Source of the DNA: Variovorax sp. 54
GTDB lineage: Bacteria > Pseudomonadota > Gammaproteobacteria > Burkholderiales > Burkholderiaceae_C
Length of the DNA: 64,000 nt
Direction of reading: 5' to 3'
Assembly: GCF_002754375.1 (NCBI RefSeq)
Contig: NZ_PEFF01000001.1
Coordinates: 930,001 to 994,000, forward strand
Position numbers and translations under genes: made by a program. This document shows positions 1 to 8,384 of this stretch, in pieces (positions within the stretch are counted from its first letter, which is position 1; each line of letters begins with the position of its first letter). The notes below the pieces were generated by a model, which searched no databases, was not told where the DNA came from, and was given only the letters and a program-made list of their open reading frames with translations.

Positions 1-149
1 CTCTGTTTTTCCGGCACCAGTCTCCTTACCCGGCATATACGTTCTTGTAAACATCTGTTACTCTGAATGGAGTAGCCGTAGATCATCTCGAGAGGGACGG
101 TCCAGGGAGTATTTATCCGAGTTTGGTGGACGACGATGAGGATATAAGA

Positions 150-653
150 ATGACGATCGCTCAGTACGATTTGAGGAACGCGGCAGCGAGAAACTTTTTT
201 GCCAAGAACCAGCGAAGCAGGGGCTATTTGCAGAAGGCGGGCTTTCTATGCCACAGCCACAAAGACCGGGAATTGGCGCTGGGCCTGCAGCAGTGGCTTA
301 AGGAGCAGGGGATGGACCTCTACATCGACTGGCAGGATGCGTCGATGCCCGAGTCGCCCGATGCCACGACCGCGGCTCGCATCCGCACGGTGATTCGCGG
401 CTCAGACGTTTTCCTGTTCCTTGCGACGAGCAATTCCATGGGCTCGCGCTGGTGCCCTTGGGAACTGGGTTTCGCCGACGGCGTAATGCGCAACGAGCAG
501 ATCGCGGTCATCGCAACGCGCGACGCCTCGGGCAACCACTATGGCAATGAGTATCTCCAGCTCTACCGGCGGATTGACCAGGCCGCAGTGGGTGGATCCT
601 TGTATTGGTACCAAAAGGGATCGCAGTCGCCCCAAACTCTTGCAAGTTTCTAG
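150..653 (+). CDS. TIR-domain protein, putative Thoeris sensor (ThsB-type)
   Basis: A 167-residue TIR protein that probably senses phage infection and makes a cyclic ADP-ribose-type signal for the ThsA encoded next. The TIR fold starts near residue 30 with GFLCHSHKDRE. It continues through YIDWQDASMP (58-67) and VFLFLATSNS, and ends with SRWCPWELGFADG, where Glu105 sits at the catalytic glutamate position of NADase TIR domains. I chose ATG 150 because GAGGA lies 7 bases upstream; an in-frame TTG at 123 would add 9 residues. The stop is 2 bases before the thsA start, so the two are surely co-transcribed. It is a different TIR subtype from the protein at 2104, so this system would carry two sensors. 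Assignment to Thoeris rests on position and domain; another TIR NADase role is possible. Confidence 0.8.
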   Translation: MTIAQYDLRNAAARNFFAKNQRSRGYLQKAGFLCHSHKDRELALGLQQWLKEQGMDLYIDWQDASMPESPDATTAARIRTVIRGSDVFLFLATSNSMGSRWCPWELGFADGVMRNEQIAVIATRDASGNHYGNEYLQLYRRIDQAAVGGSLYWYQKGSQSPQTLASF

Positions 654-655
654 AC

Positions 656-2077
656 ATGTCGCCGCAACACGTCATTGATAGCTTTATCAAGGAATTCGTC
701 CAGGACCTGCACAATGACAGTGCGGCGATCTTTGCTGGCGCAGGTATGTCCAAGGGCAGCGGCTATGTGGACTGGCCGGAGTTGCTGCGAGACATCGCCA
801 AAGAACTTGGGCTGAACGTCGACAAGGAATACGACCTCATCTCGCTAGCCCAGTTCCATGTGAATACGCGGCGGACCAGCGATGGCCTAGCCAAGAAAAT
901 CCTGCAGGAATTCTCCGAGCAGGCAGAGTCATCCGAGGTGCACGACATTATCGCGCGCCTGCCCATCCGCAGCTTCTGGACAACCAACTACGATAGCTTG
1001 ATCGAGGACGCGCTGCGCAAAGCCTTTAGGGTGCCGGACGTCAAGTACCTAGTGGATCACCTGACCATCGCTAGGCCCAAGCGCGACGCCATCGTCTACA
1101 AGATGCATGGCGACGTTCACCTACCCCAACAGGCGGTCATCTATAAGGAGCAATACGAGAAGTACTACATCACCCACGCGCCTTTCATTACGGCGCTGAG
1201 CGGCGACCTCATCTCCAAGACCTTCCTGTTCATCGGCTTCAGCTTCACCGACCCAAACCTCGACTACGTCCTGAGCCGGCTGCACGGCGGAACCACCAAG
1301 CGCAACCATTACTGCTTCATGCGCGAGGCCCAGCGCACCGCGGATGAGGATGACGAACTCTTCCACTACAAGCACCGCAAGCAAGAGCTGCGCATTGAGG
1401 ACCTCAAGCGCTTCGGCATCCAGACACTACTGGTCGACAACTACTCGGACATCAACGAAATCCTGAAGAAGATCGAAGCCCTGTACCGGAAGCGGACTGT
1501 GTTCTTCTCGGGCAGCGCCGAGGAGTACGGTACGTGGTCCCGGCGAGACGCGATGGACTTTGTCCACAACGTGGCAGCGAACTGTGTCGAGGCGAACTGC
1601 CGCGTAGTCAACGGTTTCGGCTGGGGCATCGGTAGCGCCGTTATCAACGGTGCCTTAGAAGCCATCTACGGAAAACCGGAGAAGTATTCCGAGGCGCAGC
1701 TGATCGTCCGGCCATTCCCCCAGCAGGGCGAGAACTTGCCCGCGCTGTGGGAGCAGTACCGACAGCGAATGATCAGCCTGGCCGGCATCGCGCTGTTCTT
1801 TTTTGGAAACAAGCTCGATGGCGGAAACCTGGTCAACGCCAACGGCGTCAGGCGTGAGTTCGAGATTGCGCTGCAGCATGAACTCCTGCCCATCCCCGTC
1901 GCCGCCACCGGCTTCATGGCCGAAGAGCTCTGGAAAGACATCGCGGCAGACTTGGACAAGTACTACGGTAATTTCAAATGGGTTATTCCGATGGTCGAAA
2001 AGCTCGTCGACCCGAAAACCCCGCACAAGGAGATGGTCAGAGCGATCATCGATATCGTCAAACAACTAAACCGCTAA
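656..2077 (+). CDS. thsA: Thoeris effector ThsA (SIR2-SLOG NAD+ hydrolase)
   Basis: At 473 residues this is almost the length of Bacillus cereus ThsA (476). The N-terminal SIR2 domain (about 20-270) has GAGMS (28-32), TTNYD with Asn111, and KMHGD with His151; these match catalytic Asn112 and His152 of the Bacillus enzyme. LFIGFSFTDPNLDYVL is the typical SIR2-family motif. The C-terminal SLOG domain (about 280-473) starts TVFFSGSA and has NGFGWGIGS, the phosphate-binding loop for the TIR-made cyclic ADP-ribose signal. Known role of the family: signal binding activates NAD+ depletion and abortive infection. ATG 656 is used because it follows the upstream stop by 2 bases; a start at 605 would run through the TIR gene. 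thsB follows after 26 bases. All key residues I can check are intact. Confidence 0.93.
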   Translation: MSPQHVIDSFIKEFVQDLHNDSAAIFAGAGMSKGSGYVDWPELLRDIAKELGLNVDKEYDLISLAQFHVNTRRTSDGLAKKILQEFSEQAESSEVHDIIARLPIRSFWTTNYDSLIEDALRKAFRVPDVKYLVDHLTIARPKRDAIVYKMHGDVHLPQQAVIYKEQYEKYYITHAPFITALSGDLISKTFLFIGFSFTDPNLDYVLSRLHGGTTKRNHYCFMREAQRTADEDDELFHYKHRKQELRIEDLKRFGIQTLLVDNYSDINEILKKIEALYRKRTVFFSGSAEEYGTWSRRDAMDFVHNVAANCVEANCRVVNGFGWGIGSAVINGALEAIYGKPEKYSEAQLIVRPFPQQGENLPALWEQYRQRMISLAGIALFFFGNKLDGGNLVNANGVRREFEIALQHELLPIPVAATGFMAEELWKDIAADLDKYYGNFKWVIPMVEKLVDPKTPHKEMVRAIIDIVKQLNR

Positions 2078-2103
2078 GCGCTGCGGCGCATCGAGGAATT
2101 GAG

Positions 2104-2544
2104 ATGGCTCGTAAGGTATTCTTTAGCTTCAAGTATGACGACGTGCATCGCGCCATGAATGTGCGAAATAGCAATGTTATCGGCGGCGTCATGAAATCGG
2201 GATTCATAGACAAGGCCGAGTTTGAAAAGGTCGAACGAGAAGGCGACAAGGCAATTAAGGCGTGGATCGATAACCAATTGAGTGGCACGTCCGTGACTGT
2301 GGTTCTTATCGGTGCGAACACCCACAGGAGCAAGTGGGTCCGCTACGAGATCGAGCAGAGCATCGCCCGCGGTAACGGCCTGCTGACCATCGACATCAGC
2401 AAGATCGCGGACATGCAGGGGAACACCACGGACTGCTGCTCTCTGCGCGCGAGCGGATACAAGCACTACCTCTGGAATAAGGACGATGGCCGGAGCAACC
2501 TGGGCGCTTGGGTTGAAGCGGCGGCACAGGCAGCCGGCAAGTAG
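2104..2544 (+). CDS. thsB: Thoeris sensor ThsB (TIR-like, DUF1863/MTH538 type)
   Basis: A 146-residue TIR-like protein of the classic ThsB type. The N-terminus MARKVFFSFKYDDV and the later stretch VTVVLIGANTHRSKWVRYEI closely follow Bacillus cereus ThsB. Glu82 in RYEIEQS occupies the catalytic glutamate position. Family role: on phage infection ThsB makes a cyclic ADP-ribose isomer that activates ThsA. GAGGA a few bases before ATG 2104 supports the start. It is the third gene of a plus-strand operon (TIR, thsA, thsB). The C-terminal part after residue 95 has no motif I recognise. Two unlike TIR proteins with one ThsA fits type I Thoeris loci with several sensors. Confidence 0.9.
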   Translation: MARKVFFSFKYDDVHRAMNVRNSNVIGGVMKSGFIDKAEFEKVEREGDKAIKAWIDNQLSGTSVTVVLIGANTHRSKWVRYEIEQSIARGNGLLTIDISKIADMQGNTTDCCSLRASGYKHYLWNKDDGRSNLGAWVEAAAQAAGK

Positions 2545-2877
2545 TCCTGAAGCCTCTATGTTGGTGCCGACGTCGAAGTGAGCCAATTTCGCAGGTTGCG
2601 CCGATCGTCAGGTTCGCCAGGCAAGTTGGCGTTGATCCTGCATGTTCGTTGAGCGCCCAAACAGGAGAGGCAGCGCAGCCGAAATCGGCGGCTACAGCCA
2701 AGCGCATCGGCGGCAGGCCCGAGAGAAAAACTGCTAAGAGGACGCCCTGATGACTGCCGCAGCCCCTTGATACAGGCGTTCAGCCTCAAGCCGATCCGAT
2801 CAAGATAGAGCCATGTTCAGCGAATGTCCACAGAACAGGCTCCAACGCCAAAACCTACGGGCCAAGGCAAAACATCA
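2545..2877. other. Intergenic stretch, no gene recognised
   Basis: Between the end of thsB and an inverted repeat. Short reading frames exist on both strands, but none has a plausible start site or a recognisable domain. Confidence 0.5.
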
Positions 2878-2923
2878 GATATCCGGAATAGTGCACCTCA
2901 CATGGAGCACTACTCCGGATATC
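2878..2923. repeat. Inverted repeat, 17-bp arms, between convergent operons
   Basis: Arms 2878-2894 and 2907-2923 (GATATCCGG...TAGTGC) are complementary at 16 of 17 positions around a 12-base loop. It lies between the ends of the plus-strand Thoeris operon and the minus-strand replication operon. It could be a bidirectional transcription barrier, though there is no U-run, or an element boundary or recombination site. Confidence 0.75.
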
Positions 2924-2940
2924 GCTCAAATTGCCAAAAG

Positions 2941-4041
2941 TCATGCCCCCAAGGGCATGCCACCATCAGCTTGAAGGCCCTTACTGCGAGGTCGCCCCAG
3001 CCCTGGCGCCCACTCGGGAGGAATTTGTCCGGGACTGAAGGTTTTGAAGCCCTTGGAGGGCTTGGCACAAATGAACTGCTCCGCCTTCGCAAGGTACAGC
3101 GCGGCTGTCAACAAGTTCCGCCGCTTTTCGTGGTCGTGATAGTTCACGACACCAATGCCGTTGTTGCGATACGTCTGGGCATTGCAATTGAAGTGATAGC
3201 CCTTTCCTCGAGTGATTGTTTCGTCCCAGTACCGACCAATTTTACTTGCCAGCCATTCATGATCTGGCGTGCGCTTCGACCCATCAAAGAACAAGATCAG
3301 ATGAATATGGTAGCCGCTAGCACGTGCGTATTCGAAGCACACGATATGACCTACCTTGTCACTGAATAAGGATCGCTTTCCTCGCATGTTGTCATACAGA
3401 CGACGCCACTTCGCGGCAACCAGTTGCAGCGGAGCGCGCAGGTTCTCCTCATCGGCTTCATCATCTGGCGTACCGTCCATCAGCGCGTAATAGGACTGCT
3501 GCATTCGCCCCAATTCCTGCTCGTGTCTTTCTCGAGCCTCCGCGTAGCTGACACATGCTGATGCGTTCAAGTGCAAGTCCAGTCGAATAACATTCAGCCG
3601 GGCATAGCGCTCATGTAGGTAACTCAAGTAGTGGTGAACGCTCGCAGAATTTTCTTTTGCACTGCGTTCCCAATCGCGCACCTTGCGCTTGATGTCGATG
3701 CGCTTGCCCTCCTCTTGCAGTGCTTTGACGAAAGGTACAAATTCTTTGGCGCAAACCTCATGCAGCGGCAAATGATCGATTCTCCGTCTTGCCCACACAT
3801 CGAAGAATAGCTTCAAATGAGGTGCAAAAGCCATATTGCGATCGTACTGCCGCGCGTAGCGATTGAGTTGCGGTGCGTGCGTGATCAGCTTTTTTACGCT
3901 AACGCCTTTGATCACCTGCTCCATGAATTCAATTAACATACTCAAAGGTCTAATACTTATGCCGATCCGATATAACGATCCGTCAGGATTGGTTTGCATG
4001 TTAAGAGATTTTTCCAATTCCAAAATTATTTCAGATTTCAC
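2941..4041 (-). CDS. Inovirus Gp2-family replication protein (YagK/YfjJ-like HUH)
   Basis: A 366-residue protein of the inovirus Gp2 / YagK-YfjJ C-terminal family, found in filamentous phages, satellites and cryptic elements as a presumed rolling-circle initiator. Diagnostic regions are the HUH-like GYHIHLILFFDG, the preceding VGHIVCFEYARAS, and the C-terminal NNGIGVVNYHDHEKR and AALYLAKAEQF. GTG 4041 is chosen because a strong GGAGG lies 7 bases upstream; an ATG at 4092 is possible but would place that site inside the gene. It is the last gene of the unit alpA, DUF3987, gp2, separated by about 220 bases. Replication initiation is inferred from the family and was not shown for this protein. 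Confidence 0.82.
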   Translation of the reverse strand: MKSEIILELEKSLNMQTNPDGSLYRIGISIRPLSMLIEFMEQVIKGVSVKKLITHAPQLNRYARQYDRNMAFAPHLKLFFDVWARRRIDHLPLHEVCAKEFVPFVKALQEEGKRIDIKRKVRDWERSAKENSASVHHYLSYLHERYARLNVIRLDLHLNASACVSYAEARERHEQELGRMQQSYYALMDGTPDDEADEENLRAPLQLVAAKWRRLYDNMRGKRSLFSDKVGHIVCFEYARASGYHIHLILFFDGSKRTPDHEWLASKIGRYWDETITRGKGYHFNCNAQTYRNNGIGVVNYHDHEKRRNLLTAALYLAKAEQFICAKPSKGFKTFSPGQIPPEWAPGLGRPRSKGLQADGGMPLGA

Positions 4042-4259
4042 TTTAATTCCTCCCCCCTGAACAAGCACTTCTCGACATGCAGGGATGACCATTCATTAAT
4101 TTAATAGTTTATTGATAATCTCATATCGCGATCCAGAAGTCCCTCGCGCAAAAATTCCAACAATTGCTTGCGCTTGCAGAATTTTTTTACGAGGAATTTC
4201 TGAATTCCTATGCCCGCACGGATATACGTAAACAGCACGCCCGCGCAGGCATAGAAGAT

Positions 4260-5540
4260 CTAGCGATAAAGACCCAGTGCGGGTTGATTCAGGACGCGCT
4301 CAAGCCAGCGGGTGTCGGGAAAGAATTTGACCAATCCCCTGCCATCGATGGCCGCGTAGCCGTTCTCGCAAAGCACCGACAAGGCGTTGTCGCGGCGAAC
4401 CGAGGAGCCCAGTCCGACATTGATTGCCAGCGAACGCAACTCGCGATATGGGATCGCGCGTCGACCAAACATCTGAACTACGTATTGATAGAGCACCCGG
4501 GCATCCGCCACTTCTCGACGCTCCCGCTGATGGTGACTTCGCTCATAAAGCCAGCAATTCAAGTGGTGCTCAATCACCTGTCCGGCGCGCTCGACATATT
4601 CGCGGCTGATCCCACCTGTTTGATTCTCAAATACGTGCCAACTCGCGGCCAGTTTGATCACATGGGTTGGGTACTTCGCCAAAAAGTCAGCGCAACTGGC
4701 ATACAGCGGATCTTGTTGACTGCTCTGACATCCTCGCTGCATGGTCAACAACTCGCGCTTGGCTTCAGGCACAAACTCATGGACGGGGAGGTTTTGCATT
4801 CCCGACTCCATGTTGGCCGTCGTGACATTCAATAGCTCGCCGATGCGAGTCGCGTACTGCTGCTGGCTGGAACTATCGGGATCCACCATCGAGGTGATGT
4901 CCTCCTGCCCCACCCACTCCGAAGGGACAACCACCAGACGGGTGCGCGCATCGAAACCACAACCCTGGCTGACCTTGCCGTGGCGTTGTGTGATGTCATC
5001 AGCCACGGTGTCTTGCAGCAGGTGCAAGATCGTAAAGAACGGCCGATTGGCCTTGCCGCTCTCGGCGACACGGTTCCGCTGGATGAGACGGCCATCCATG
5101 TAACTGACAACAAGCGGATAGTGAGCCGGTTTCATGCTTTGCAGAGCAAAGCCCGCTTCGTCGGTAAACCAACCTGCCATCGGGCTTTCCGATAACGGCT
5201 TACCCATTGCCGGAACAGTCGAATCGCTGAACAACTGCACCTCATGCTTTGGAAATTGTTTCTGGCAAGCAAGGATGGCGTCTTCGATTGGTGCGATCAA
5301 GGGAACATAGTGATAGCTCTTGCCTGAACCCGTGGCAGCCTTGACTTTGGTAGCGGACGAAAGGTTGTGAACTTGGCCATCGTGGCCCTTGACCTGGGCT
5401 ACGCCTTGCGTGACCAGCGAGGCAACCCCGTTCGCGATGCCACCCGCGATGCCGGCATCTTTGGGCGAACTGGCACGTTCACGCACCACATTGCCCAGCA
5501 GACCGGGAATCTCATCGGCAGGAAAATGAGGTGCATTCAT
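4260..5540 (-). CDS. DUF3987 (YfjI-like) mobile-element protein
   Basis: A 426-residue protein of the DUF3987/YfjI family, which sits beside Rep and AlpA genes on P4-like satellites and integrative elements; its biochemical role is not established. The N-terminus (FPADEIPGLLGNVVRERA) and the Gly-rich stretch KAATGSGKSYHYVPLI (about 67-82) are typical. The last match resembles a P-loop but is not a perfect one. The C-terminal region (RRAIPYRELRS..., about 350-426) looks like a small winged-helix fold. The start ATG overlaps the alpA stop as ATGA and has GGGAG upstream, so translation is probably coupled. It is shorter than many family members, mainly in the N-terminal half. Confidence 0.75.
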   Translation of the reverse strand: MNAPHFPADEIPGLLGNVVRERASSPKDAGIAGGIANGVASLVTQGVAQVKGHDGQVHNLSSATKVKAATGSGKSYHYVPLIAPIEDAILACQKQFPKHEVQLFSDSTVPAMGKPLSESPMAGWFTDEAGFALQSMKPAHYPLVVSYMDGRLIQRNRVAESGKANRPFFTILHLLQDTVADDITQRHGKVSQGCGFDARTRLVVVPSEWVGQEDITSMVDPDSSSQQQYATRIGELLNVTTANMESGMQNLPVHEFVPEAKRELLTMQRGCQSSQQDPLYASCADFLAKYPTHVIKLAASWHVFENQTGGISREYVERAGQVIEHHLNCWLYERSHHQRERREVADARVLYQYVVQMFGRRAIPYRELRSLAINVGLGSSVRRDNALSVLCENGYAAIDGRGLVKFFPDTRWLERVLNQPALGLYR

Positions 5541-5767
5541 TTCGCACTCCCCTGCTTGATAAGCTCGTGCCTCGAACGCGGGCGAGAGGTGAGGTACCCA
5601 TCCAGTTCGTCCTCAAACCAGCGCACGGAGCGCTGGCCAAGGCGGACGGGTTGTGGGAATTCTTTGTCGAAATACTTGCTGCGAGGGTTGAGCATGTCGT
5701 ACACAGACGACCGACTCTTGGACAATTTTTCCAAGACACCCGCGAGACTTACCATGCGATGTTGCAT
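5537..5767 (-). CDS. alpA: AlpA-family excision/regulatory protein
   Basis: A 76-residue MerR-like winged-helix protein of the AlpA family. MVSLAGVLEKLSKSRSSVYDM is the DNA-recognition helix-turn-helix and FPQPVRLGQRSVRWFEDELDGYL the wing and C-terminal helix. AlpA proteins activate integrase or excision genes of P4-like elements and often regulate the replication operon they head. I prefer ATG 5767 because GGAG lies 6 bases upstream; an ATG at 5797 would add 10 residues. Its stop overlaps the next start. A 10-bp inverted repeat at 5852-5877 is a plausible operator or promoter element. Confidence 0.82.
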   Translation of the reverse strand: MQHRMVSLAGVLEKLSKSRSSVYDMLNPRSKYFDKEFPQPVRLGQRSVRWFEDELDGYLTSRPRSRHELIKQGSAK

Positions 5768-5851
5768 GCGGAACTCCAAACGAAGTGCATGACTCAATAG
5801 CTTGAGCGCGCTAAGTCATGCGATTACTGATGAATTTTGTTTGGGTCGCAT

Positions 5852-5877
5852 CATCAGCAAGGCAAGGCTTGCTGATG
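5852..5877. promoter_or_regulatory. Inverted repeat upstream of alpA, possible operator
   Basis: Perfect 10-bp arms CATCAGCAAG (5852-5861) and CTTGCTGATG (5868-5877) with a 6-base spacer, 85 bases upstream of the alpA start. Size and symmetry fit a dimeric regulator site; the function is inferred. Confidence 0.5.
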
Positions 5878-6439
5878 TTCAAGTGAGCACTTAGCTGCAC
5901 TTCGAGCCGTCGGATGACGCGTGTCTTGCGAAACAGCGCGTCTGGCCCTTATCGTTGGTGGCAATCAACTACGGAGAGTTGATGCTTGGGGCCACGTATG
6001 AAAAACCTCATTCGTGGCACGGGCGGATTCTGACTGCAAACGGGTCACTCCGTCAAGCACCGAGATCACTCAACGGCATCCATCAAGGCGTGACAACGAT
6101 CCGAGCACGACTGGATGTCGAAAAAAGCGGAAACGCTCCAAGGCGCAAGAGTGAGCCATCAAACTCAACGACAGTTGATGGAACCTTGCCGAATAAAGAA
6201 AAATTGGCGGAGACTTGGGGCGTACAGAGCAATCCTCCCGCCGGGAGAATTGCTCTGCTCCACCAGCACAAGGCGGATCTCGCCGCGCGCTCTTTGCCTG
6301 GAGCAATGGATCCTGCGCACCCGATGGTCTCGACAGCCAGATCGATGGGTCAGGCATTCAAGGCCGTGGTTTGAGCGATCTCGCAGGACAACAAATCCAC
6401 CTCCCGCAGAGGGCTGGTGGATTGTTGGTCGTCGCTTCA
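5878..6439. other. Non-coding or undefined stretch between two mobile-element blocks
   Basis: Overlapping frames on both strands have biased composition but no recognisable domain or start signal. It contains the inverted repeat at 6225-6257. An integrase or attachment site could be expected here, but I see neither. Confidence 0.4.
6225..6257. repeat. Near-perfect palindrome, 16-bp arms
   Basis: CAGAGCAATCCTCCCG (6225-6240) and CGGGAGAATTGCTCTG (6242-6257) are complementary at 15 of 16 positions around a single base. With no U-run it is not a classic terminator. It lies 180 bases beyond the end of the chimeric gene that stops at 6440. Confidence 0.7.
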
Positions 6440-7924
6440 TCAAGGCTGCAGAGAAACGCCCATCACGACATAGTCAGTCTCGCCATTCAGCGCAGGCATT
6501 GAGGTCCCTTGCTTGGTGCTGACGATCAGATAGACATACGTGGTCGCCCCGCCGACTACGTACTTGTAGACCTTGCCACGAATCACCGAGCCATTTTCCG
6601 CATTGACGCGACCATTACTGGCCATTGCCTGTGCAAAGTTCAGATCAGGGGTATTGCTGTTACCCGATGCCGTTTCGGTGAAGATGAACGCGCCATCCGC
6701 ACGGATTTCCGAAGTGCCGTAGGAAGCGCAGTCTTCGTATTCCACGAAGTTCTTTCCGAACAACTCAGTGGCATCCGTGACCTCTGTCAGTTCCGAGGAC
6801 ACATAGGCGTATTGGCTGGCCATCGTGGGATCCATTCCTCCCTTGTTGGCCGTGCACAGTTGACCGATACGATTGCCTAGGAGCGACACATACCCGTTGA
6901 ACGAACTGCCGGCACTCAATGCCCTCAGATTGCCATCAGCATCGATACTGGCCTTCACGGTGTAGTTGCCTCGGTTCAGGTCGAGAATCGAGATGCCGAA
7001 CGTGTCATCCAGATTTTTGGAAGTGCCCATCTTGATCGCGGTCAAGTTCGGCGTGGTGTACGCCGTCAGCGAGAACGCTTCTTTCGTCAGCGCCGTACCA
7101 GATGCAGCAGCCCTGCCCGCATCGGCTTGCGTGACCCCAGCAGTCGTCAGAGCAACACCATAGACCTCGAGAAGACCGTCGGCTGCATCACCTTTGGTTG
7201 CATTGAAGCCGGTAGTGATCGGATCGAAACCGTCAGGCAGGCTCAGCTTGCCCGGCAAAGTCGCGACGGCCGACTTGACCTTGCCGAGGGCATCCGAGAG
7301 CCCTACCGGCGTGATCGCGCCACTCAACGCGCCATTGGTGGCACTGGCAAACCAAGCCCCAGGTTCTTGCCCGCTCAAAGCGGCCACGATCAGGTCGGTC
7401 AGAGGCGTGATGTTGGAAACGCCAGGACCGCTGGCGATCGAGTACAGCGAGGTCGTGCGTTCGACGCCGCCGGCCGTGCCGCCGGACACCTGGATGACAC
7501 ATGGGTAGTCGCTGTTGCGCGCGGCCGTCTGCCAAGTCCCAGTGCTTTCCGTGACCGCCGTCATGGTGGTGCCGGAGGCGCACTTCATGGTCACCTGACC
7601 ACGGACGATAGGAAGGCCAACGGCGGCAGTGCCATTGGATTTCACTCCAGGTTCAGGAGCGGTCGTGGGAGGGATAGCCAATGGACCGCTTTCGGCGTAG
7701 CAGCCGTTGCCCTTGAAGCTGCATGTCGGTGGGCAAGAGTTCGCACTCGTGGTTGTCACCGGGATAGGACCGGTCTTGCGGTTGCGGCTGATGCGCACCA
7801 GGTGATAGGTGCAGACATCCTGTTGAGGAGAAGTTCTATGAGAACGATTCGAACGCTCTTGAAGCGGCCGTGCTGAGTTCGGGCGAGCGTGTGCCCGCGC
7901 CATGATTGAAATGGACAAGTTCAA
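6440..7924 (-). CDS. Chimeric ORF: phage gp88-like N-terminus joined to secreted-protein C-terminus
   Basis: A 494-residue open frame made of two unrelated parts. Residues about 40-85 (HLVRISRNRKTGPIPV, SCPPTCSFKGNGCYAESGPLAI) match the cysteine-containing N-terminus of phage/plasmid gp88-type proteins (DUF7227). From about residue 86, after a short Pro/Thr linker, the rest looks like the mature part of a Burkholderiales secreted or lipoprotein family, with VTMKCASGTTMTAVTES, SNITPLTDLIVAALSG and FDPITTGFNATKGDAADGLL. No signal peptide is present, so the second part could not be exported as such. The simplest reading is a deletion or recombination near 7665 that fused the gp88 start to a secreted-protein gene. 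Start ATG 7924 or 7903 is uncertain. Expression is unknown. Confidence 0.7.
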   Translation of the reverse strand: MNLSISIMARAHARPNSARPLQERSNRSHRTSPQQDVCTYHLVRISRNRKTGPIPVTTTSANSCPPTCSFKGNGCYAESGPLAIPPTTAPEPGVKSNGTAAVGLPIVRGQVTMKCASGTTMTAVTESTGTWQTAARNSDYPCVIQVSGGTAGGVERTTSLYSIASGPGVSNITPLTDLIVAALSGQEPGAWFASATNGALSGAITPVGLSDALGKVKSAVATLPGKLSLPDGFDPITTGFNATKGDAADGLLEVYGVALTTAGVTQADAGRAAASGTALTKEAFSLTAYTTPNLTAIKMGTSKNLDDTFGISILDLNRGNYTVKASIDADGNLRALSAGSSFNGYVSLLGNRIGQLCTANKGGMDPTMASQYAYVSSELTEVTDATELFGKNFVEYEDCASYGTSEIRADGAFIFTETASGNSNTPDLNFAQAMASNGRVNAENGSVIRGKVYKYVVGGATTYVYLIVSTKQGTSMPALNGETDYVVMGVSLQP

Positions 7925-8123
7925 ATCCTTCGGGTTGTGATCGCAGCCGGTGATGGCTACGGCATGAAATTCCGGCTCCTGCGAACCGGGTCAGAACAGC
8001 TCGCACACGCATCCGCTACGCCTCGGCCAAACGAGGACGGGCGTGGCGAACGAGAGGAGCGGGGTAGGAAGGAGCAGGCCGACAGGCCTGACCTGGACGC
8101 GACGCGACGGCAGCTATCGCGCG

Positions 8124-8384
8124 TCAGCGTCCTTTTGTGGAAGAAGCGGCTGGACGATCGTGTTCCTCGCGGCCAAACCTTTCGGCCAGCTTGGCCCGTA
8201 CCTCCACAGCGCAGCCATGCCAGGCATGGCCGCTGACCATCGGTGTATCCAGTGCTTGAGGATCCATTGCAGCCACGCGCATGGCGTACTGCTCCAGCGC
8301 CTGCATCACGAAAGCCTGAATGAGCGCGCCATGGGCGCTGAACTCCATCAGCTCGGTGACGAATTCAACGTTGGTCGATCGCAT
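8124..8384 (-). CDS. Hypothetical mobile-element protein, 86 aa
   Basis: A small acidic-to-neutral protein (MRSTNVEFVTELMEFSAHG...) of unknown function. It looks mostly helical, with alternating Ala/Glu/Met-rich stretches and no motif I recognise. It is the last gene of a minus-strand run in which each gene overlaps the next; its start lies 20 bases inside the gene at 8365. A G-rich stretch precedes ATG 8384. The context suggests an accessory protein of a plasmid or integrative conjugative element. Confidence 0.6.
   Translation of the reverse strand: MRSTNVEFVTELMEFSAHGALIQAFVMQALEQYAMRVAAMDPQALDTPMVSGHAWHGCAVEVRAKLAERFGREEHDRPAASSTKGR

Noticed and set aside
605..653. Longer start for ThsA at 605
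   Set aside because: It would overlap the TIR gene by 49 bases; the ATG at 656 follows that stop directly and gives a length equal to known ThsA.
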